This document shows, one piece after another, positions 35,349 to 44,300 of a stretch of 64,000 nucleotides of DNA (within the stretch, counting starts at the first letter, position 1; each line of letters starts with the position of its first letter). Origin of the DNA: RGIG1681 sp045648025 (GTDB lineage: Bacteria > Bacillota > Clostridia > Christensenellales > UBA1242); the NCBI GenBank assembly GCA_045648025.1, contig JAZRNH010000045.1:15122-79121 (forward strand), given 5' to 3'. Made by a program: the position numbers and the translations under genes. The notes beneath the pieces were generated by a model, which saw nothing but the letters and a program-made list of their open reading frames with translations, was not told the origin of the DNA and ran no database searches.

Positions 35349-38300
35349 ATGGTTAGACTATTTACATTTTTAATAAGTATATTTGAGTTTGAGCAGGGCT
35401 CTAGTTTTTTATCCATACCTTTATGGATAAAATTTATTGGAAGAGGTATTGCAAACTTATTCAGCCAAATTATGAACTTCATTCTCAAAATGGCTTGGGT
35501 AATCATCAAGTTTATGCTTGGTGTTATGGAAGCCTTTGAATATATGATTAATTCATTTATTGGCATTGATACTTCTGTTCAAGATATGTATGATTTTGTA
35601 TATAATTCTGAAAACGGAATCAAACTTCTTGATGTACTTTCAACCTCACTTAAAGCTATGATGGCTTTGAGTATCGTATTTTTAGTTATTTTCACAATTT
35701 TTGCTATGATTAAGCAAGAATATAACAATGCATTTAGCGGTGGCAAAAAAGGTAATGATAAAAAACCAATCATTACTGGTATGTTTAAGAAAATGTTGTA
35801 TATTGTTTTACTTCCAATTACAATGATGTTCATCATTACTGGTGTTAACTCAATTTTAACCTCATTTTCAAGAGCTATGACTGGCGGTGAAGATGTAACA
35901 ATTGCAGCACAAGTGCTGTCAACATCAACATACGATTCAAACAAGTATCGTTATTATGCACAAGAAAATAAGAGAATTCCAATTATCATTAAGGCATATG
36001 ATCCAAATCAATATGCTCCAGATGAAAACGAACTTCTTGCAGAAAAGATTAAATCGGTTGCAGTTCAAGATGTTTTAAAAACAACCGTTTCTAGTATGTC
36101 AAGTAAGAACTTACTTACATTTAACGAAAGTGTACAATACAAAAACAACAAATTATCAAATAGTGTTGAATATGGTCAAGGTGAATGGTATGAAACATTT
36201 ATTTGTACTGCTGAGCAGTATCAAATTATGGCAGACTTCATCGATTATGCTCAAAAACATAATTTAAAATACTATATTAAACCTACTGATTCAGAAGATA
36301 TCGATTGGAGATATGTTGATTCAGCAGTCTTCAATGCCAGTGATATATCATTAAAAATCAATTATCGTGATGCTAATGATATGAACGGCGATGGCAAAAA
36401 AACAGACTCTTATACAGTTGAATTTTCAACAAGTTTTGAAGTTACTTCACCAATCTCAAATGCTATGGAAACAATCTTAGCACTTCTTGGTGTTGATAGC
36501 AAAAATGAAAAGTATTCTGAAAATATTTTCAAAACAATGGAAAGAGATGAAAACTATGTCAATGTTGTAAACTGGGCAAATGAAAAAGTTTTGATAAAAC
36601 TTTCAAATGACTTTGACTTAGATGACCCTTCAAATTGGACAAGAATGGACCAACTCATAATTTATGAGTATTACCATTTTTCTTCAAATAACACCTTCGG
36701 AAAGTATTCAATTGCTGACCTTGTTAAAGGTGTTGAACTTGAAGCAAGTCTTCTTGTATATCGTGAATATTATCCAGTTGGAAATGCTTACTCAGAAGAG
36801 AGAACTATTCCTTGTGTAAAGATCAATGGTTCATATTATAGAATTTGGCAAGATCCAGAAGATCAAAAGACTGATAAATATGGCAATATTTATTATGAAC
36901 TTGAAGATTCTTTAACAGAAGAAGACACACTCAATTTCTTAAATAATGATTATTCATTAATTCAAGAAGTGGGAACTGAAACCGGAAAACTTAAACTTAG
37001 TGGTAACTTTGAAGCAAATGACCCAACCACTTGGGAATATTATGATCAAATTATTGTTTATGAATTCTATAAAGATTTAACATCAAACAATAAACTTTAT
37101 AGCTATAACTTCAATCAATTTAAAGAGGGTATTGAAGTTCCTGTTTATCAAATTACAAAGAGAAAATTCTCTGATAAAACAGTTGCTGATAGAGTTGATG
37201 ATGAAACCGGTTATTATCTCGAAATCAATGGCATCTATTATGAGGCTACCAAAAAAACTACTGGTAGTTCAAGTGATCCAGATTATGGAAAATGGTTCCT
37301 TAGTGATGCTACAATTGATTATTTAATAGAAGCAAATCCATTTAGTGATACATATTATTATAACTATGAAATCAACCTTGATGGTGTGACTGATGGTGAA
37401 GGTGAATTTAATGATATTTATGGTGATAAATATGGTATTAGCACCAGCTTAGAATCAACCAAAAAAGCAACAAACTTTATTGTTGACAGAGATACAACAA
37501 CAAGATATGTTGACTTCACACCACTTGATGAAAGTGATACTAATTTCTTAAAATACAGCAACTTCTCATTAATGCTTTCTAAAAACTTTGACCATAACGA
37601 AGTTGATACTTGGACTTTTAAAGATTATTTCATTTTCTATTTATATATTAACTATAACCAAATTGCTGGAAGACTCGGACTAGAATCCCTTAAACTCACC
37701 GGTGTTAGTGGTGAAATCGGAACAATTGAACTTGAAGGAACATCTGCTACTAAGTATGTTTATAAAGTTAAATATGGTTCACACATCTTAACAACCGCAG
37801 ATATTTATTGTGAACATTGTGGAAGATTCTACACAGAAGCTCAACTTGTTGATAGTAAATGTCCTACCTGTGACATTAGAATTGATGACCAAGCAGGAAG
37901 AACTCTTGATTTATGTTTATATCTTGATATTGATGGTATTAGAAAGATTTCTAATATGCTCATTAACAATACACTTGATAGCACATATATCAAACAACAC
38001 AACTATACAGATAAGGGTATTGGAAACACACTCTTTATTGATGTTGATTCAAATGATTTGGTTGTTGCAGACACAGAAGTTAGAGAGTTTAAACTCAGTG
38101 AAGGATTCAGCCAATTATATCCAAACAACTGGACCGTTTTAGATTATATTTTATATTCATTTAGCAACGAAGGTGTTATTAATCAAATTCCAAAAGATGA
38201 GGCTGGAATTGAAAGTTATAAATACTCAGCTGTTGTTTATAAAATATTTGATGGCGAAGTTTTAAAAGATATAATGTATAAATTTGGTTCATCAACCAGA

Positions 38301-41300
38301 GGAAACGAACAATATTTAAGTTTAGAAAATGTCAAGGCATTGAAAGATGCAAATGGAGATTCTTTAAACTATAGAGATGTTGATGACTTTTTGGAATTAA
38401 ATTTCTTAGATTATGTTGCAAAAGCAAAAGGTATGCATTCTAATGAAATTATTTCTAACCAAGATGGAATTATTAACAACTTGTATAATGATTTGATTGA
38501 GTATGTTTACTCAACAGATAAAATCATGGAAGAGATTGTTAGACAAAAAGCATTCCATATTGGTGCAAATGAATATGATTTATACAGCAGTGTATTATCA
38601 TATACATATTCAAATCCATCTGTTAAGATTGATGATTTATCAACTTGGACATTGATGGATGCATTAATTTATATTGCAACTGGAACTGTTAGCTTAACAT
38701 ATACAGCACCAGTTTATAGACATTTAAACAAAAATTACTTTATCGTTGGAAATTATGCTGTTGATATAACAACATCAACCAGTCCATTTAAGGGAACACT
38801 TTCAAGTGCAAACAAGATTACATCAAGAAATTCAACATTTGATGGTTCTGGACCACTTGCTGATTATGTTACAGCAAACTGTGCAGATTATATCTTTGAT
38901 GAAGCTTACTTTACAGGCAAAAAGGTAAAGAAATATTCTAATGCTAGTTTCACATATAAAAATGAAGATACAGCATATACAACATTTGATGCAATATATG
39001 AATATTTAATGGGAACAGCAATTGCATTAGATGGAACTGTTTCATTAGATGCTTTCATTGAAGGGGAAAATGTTTATTTAAAAACAACAAAATCTGGTGT
39101 AAATAAATACATCTTAGTAAGCGAAGCATACAACGATTATATTTCTGTTGAAAAATCAGGAAAATTTACACTTTCAAGCACAGCAAAAATTGCAACAAAA
39201 GAACCAACTTCTTATGTTGCATTTGATAATGATCTTGATACAACAACATTTAATGCTGACAATTTACATATTAAACCATTAGATGCTCTTATTTATTTTG
39301 ATACTGGGGTAATCGAAAAGAAATCACTTAATGTTTATAAATATGTAAACAAAGACGGCAATGAAAAGAAATATGTATATTCTGGAAAAGGATATATTGA
39401 AATTAAAGATAACAATGAAGTTAATATTATTAATTCAAGCTTAGACAACTTAACAAACTCTGACCATGAGTTATTAACTTTATTATATTCAACATATTAT
39501 CAACAATATTATAAAACTGCTGTTGACAATATTCTTTCAGATGCAGTTGTTAAAAATGCTACATTTGAATATGTTAGACCTGTTGACGGTGGTGGTATTC
39601 CAAAAGATGTAACAATCACAAGAGTTTCACCATTTGCATTAATCTTCTCAAAATTAGGTCTTATTGACTTAACATTGTCAAGAGATACCGTTACAGGAAA
39701 AATTGTTAGAACAGCAAGAAAAACTTACTTCTATTATGAAGGAACAACTGCAACTAGCAATGAAGTAACAAAGATTTATGTTGATGTTACTGATATTGGA
39801 ACTGTTGGTTATAAACCAGGTGATGAAACAAACTTATTCTTGTTTGACAACAATTCATCTGTTTATGAAATGGTTTTAAGATATATGCTTATGAGTAATT
39901 CAGATGGCGGTACTGGTTATTTGAATCAAAACACTTATGCTACAGCATATAAGACATTTGATGCAGAACTTGAACCATATTTTGAAGATAACTATTTGGC
40001 TGCAGATGCAGTAAATACAACACTTTCAAATACATCTGGTTTCACACTTACAGCTGCAACATCTTGGACTAATTTCAACACACTTTATTACTATTTAACA
40101 AATTCATCTAATATCTCAACAATGCAAAACATATATACAGATAAAGATGGATATATGTATGTAAAAATTCAAAAGAATAGTGATGTAACTTATGTTAAAG
40201 TTGGTAAAGATGGAAGTTATTATACAAACACATTGTTTGATCATTATACTTTTGCATCAGCAGCTTATCAACTTGAAGATGCATCAACTGGAAATTATAG
40301 TCCACTTGGAATTATTGCTTATAAACAAACTGCAATAAAAAATGGAACTATTCAACTTATTACTTATGCAGAAAACTTCTGTCCAACTTGTGTTAGAGAA
40401 TTGTCATCTGGTCAAGTAAATGCAGATAAAGAATGTACTACTTGTCATACAAAGGTTATTCCAACACAATTCCATTTTATTAAAAATAACTATTATGATG
40501 AATTTATTTGTGTTTATAACTTAGACAATGCTTCACTTAGAAATGCAACATCTTATGATAATTATTATTACAATTTTAGAGGCGACACAGATGCAAATGG
40601 AAATTCAATTGTAAAGGACTGGACAATTTTTGATTATTTGATTGCTTATATCAATGCATATAGCAAAGAATATAAGGTTTCTCAAAATATTCAAATTTAT
40701 GGTTCAAATGCATACATTTCTGTTGATGGTTCTGATAATGGCAAATTTATCAACTTGTCAAAACTTGGCATTTTGTCAGAAGATGATGTTAATGATATTT
40801 ATGATTCTGTTGGATATGATAAACTTGCATCAAGGCCATCAGGATATAGTGGCTCATATAATTCATCTGCAGTTGAGGCTTTATATAATGAAAAATATGC
40901 AAGTTTGGTAAAAACATCAACACAATTAGATCTTGCAAATATTAATGTTTATAATCCAAAAGCTAGTGAAACAACAATCAAATATATTAAATCAGAAGAA
41001 GTTACCGCATTTGATATTATTTATTCAAAACTTAAAGGGGTAGGTTTTGCGGCAAATAATAGTGAAATTGAAGTATCAACATTTGTTGATATTACCAGCG
41101 GAACAAAATATATTTTAATTGAAAAAGATACAACAGATTATTATGTTGCTGTTGGTGAAGATCTTTACTTTGGTTCAGCTAATCCTGATATGATTGAACT
41201 TGAAGTTAATTTAAACCCAGTGTTTGATTATGTTTCAACAGGTGCTTATGATGTTTTTGATGATGATAGAAAAGCATCTAGTCCTGTTCCAGGAATTGGT

Positions 41301-44300
41301 GATATTGACAAAGTAAGTTTCTCATCATATTTCCAAATTAATGATTATTCAACTTGGATGCTTTCAGATTTTGTAATTTATTACATATTTAATGAAAGTC
41401 CAGAACAATTTAATATTGATGGAAATCTTGATTCAACAAAGAACTTCCAAGAACTTGTTAATAAGGGATATTCTCCAGCTAAAAATTATAAATACTTCAT
41501 TGAAGATGAATTTGGAAATTCAATCTTAAAAGATGTTATTTGGATTGGTATTGGAGAAAAAGATGATGGTATTGCTGTTGACAGAACATTATTCACAAAA
41601 TATTATGCTCAACAACTTGCTAACATTCAATTCTTAGATAAAACCTCTGTTGATTATAAAACTTATAATTATGATAAGGGTATTGAACTTTCAATGGATT
41701 TTGGTGCAAATCAAAAGTTTACAACACAATCTATCAAGCAGTTCTATACCACAAAGAATACTGTTTTAAATGCAAATCAATTCACTTATGACAGTTATTA
41801 TTATTATGATTTAGACAGTGGAAAGCTCACACAAACAGACAATAACCTTCTTAGTGTTAATGCAAACTTGATGAGTAATATTGCAGATGGAAAGGCAACT
41901 GTTTCAGATGCTCTTAACATTGCACTTTCAGACGGCTTTATTATTAGTGAGCCATCAACATGGACATGGCTTGACTATATTATTGTTTATGAATTTTCAA
42001 GAACAAATATAAGACATAACTATTTTGAAGGTATGGCTTTTGAAAATCTTAGAACAAAGAGTTATGTTCCTGTGTTTATTGATGGTTCTGAAATTGTTAT
42101 TGAGCTTAACGGAAGATATTATGATTTATCCGTAATTAAGCATGACACAGCCGCAACAGACAAACTTACTCAAATTAGAAATAGTTATAAACTTATGAAC
42201 GACACAACTGTTAGCGATGCCGTTACATTAAAGGCAGATGGTGATAATGGATTTGATTTCAAGACATTATATCAACAATTTGAGTATAATGTTCAAAAGA
42301 GTGAATATTCATTAGATTATTCAAAAACACCAAACAGCATTTTATATGAATATGCTGATCCAACTGATCCTTATGCAGATCAAATTATGTATTATATGAC
42401 ACTTAACACAGATATCATTGATACATATAAGGTTAACATTGCATCTCTTAACACAAATGGTTTCTATGCATTCACCAACATTGTTAGAGAAGTTAGTTGG
42501 CCACAAAAATTAATGAATGACCTTCAAGTGTTATATCCAGATTTGAACTGGGCAACACTTATTGCTACTGATGGTTGGCTTGATACTCTTGGAGAATTTA
42601 CATCAGCACAAGCTTCTGGGGAATATGTTTCTGAGGGCAACTCAGCAAACATTACAGCTGCTGGTTTGGTTCTTTCAGAATTCTTTGTATCAGTTGCCAA
42701 AGAAATGGATCCATTTGCATCAGTTCATAGCTATGAATATCAACCAATATTTAGTGAATCAACAATCAAGGCATTAATGCTTGCTATGCTTGGTGAAGAA
42801 CAATATTATGATTTATCAACACAAGCTTCAGTATTTATTGAAATGTTTAACAATATGTTCTTGCCAGTGCTTGAAGATATTGCAAAAGAGAGAGGAATTT
42901 CAATTGTTGATGGAAAAGTTGATAACTTCTATATCAGTGTTTATAAAGCATATCTTGCAACTGTTCTTTTAGGTTCAGATATTGGCGAATATTTCTATAA
43001 GATTGCAACAAGAGTTTATGCTCAATATACAATCTTTGATTCACTTGCAGCTGCAAGTGGTGACTATGCTGCTTATATGGATTATATTAATTCATTAAGC
43101 AATCAAAATGGTGAAAAAGTAACATCGTTTATGTATTCATCATTCCACGAACTTGCTATTTATGAAAACAGCTTCTCTGGAAACAAAAACCCAACATTTA
43201 CATATAACTTTGAATCTTCACTTGCATATTTCTATGGCAAAAACTTCACATACGGAAAATTGGCAGGGGAAGGCTATGATTTATCGGGTGTTCAAGATAA
43301 GACAAGCAATGATGCTATTGTTACTGCAAGAGATGTCAAAACAATTATGAAAAAGGCATCAAACTTTAACAACCTCAACAAACGTATTGATGACACTTAT
43401 AGAGATATTTATAGCAAGGGTGGAAGAGTTAGTGATACTAATGTAAGTGGTATTTATTGCTTTATGTTTGATGTTTATTGGTCAATTCATCAAGTTGTTC
43501 AAGGCAAAAATCAAAACGATCCAGTTTACTTAGAGTATTATCGTGAATATATTATGGGTGAAGTAAAGAGATGGCAAACCGTTGCTAACGAAACAATTGA
43601 CGGAACATCATCTTATATTCCAGATAACTCAAAATATAAATTAGCACTTAATATCAACAAAATCTTTGCTATGACATCTGTTGTTGGTCTTTACCTTCCA
43701 GATGGAAAGAGTATTGATGTTGAAGAAGAAGGCAGTTTATTTGATAAAATTAATTCAGCATTAGATAGTGCTTCAATTACAAATGTAGGTGTTATTACTG
43801 ACACATTTAATAACACAACAGCTTATACAGAATTCAAGAGAGCTTATAACAATGTATTTGGTCAAGGCCAAATTATGAACATCTCTGACATTATGGATGC
43901 TTCAAATGAAGGTAATACCGACAAATGGCATCAATTAGTTCAAATGAGAGATGATCTTGGAATCTTGGTTGAAGAATTAAACCAAGTTGCAAGTATGTCT
44001 GGTGAAGGCTATGTTAAAGGTGACTCAACAAGAGGTTACCGTGCACCAAGATATGACAAAGAAAGATATACTGATGCTTATAATGATTTGCAATCTTTGT
44101 ATGGTTATATTGATACATACATTTCAAACCAAATTATTTTGGATAAGATCACAAAATCAAGTATCACATTTACTCTTGCTCAATTTGGTAAAAACTATGT
44201 AACTGATGGTTATACATTCTCATTCGAAAATAAGTCTTACACAATGAAGGCAACAGCTTCTGCTGAAAGACTTGCTGAATATGTTTATGGTGGTGCATTC

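Larger units (their letters stand above)
36590..42050 (+). repeat. Array of diverged WTxxDxxIYY domains in giant protein B
   Basis: Clear copies near 36628 (NWTRMDQLIIYEYY), 37020 (TWEYYDQIIVYEFY), 37600 (TWTFKDYFIFYLY), 38125 (NWTVLDYILYSF), 38640 (TWTLMDALIYIA), 40620 (DWTIFDYLIAYI), 41350 (TWMLSDFVIYYI) and 41950 (TWTWLDYIIVYEF). Weaker ones lie near 38970, 39265, 39630, 40065 and 40990. Most are followed by a beta-hairpin with a Y-x-I-x-I-x-G-x-YY pattern. Unit length varies from about 80 to 200 residues. Recognised by eye at protein level; DNA identity between units is low. Confidence 0.75.

Noticed and set aside
36590..42050. CRISPR or short DNA tandem repeats in giant gene B
   Set aside because: The repetition is at the protein-motif level with variable spacing and low DNA identity; no regular repeat-spacer pattern.
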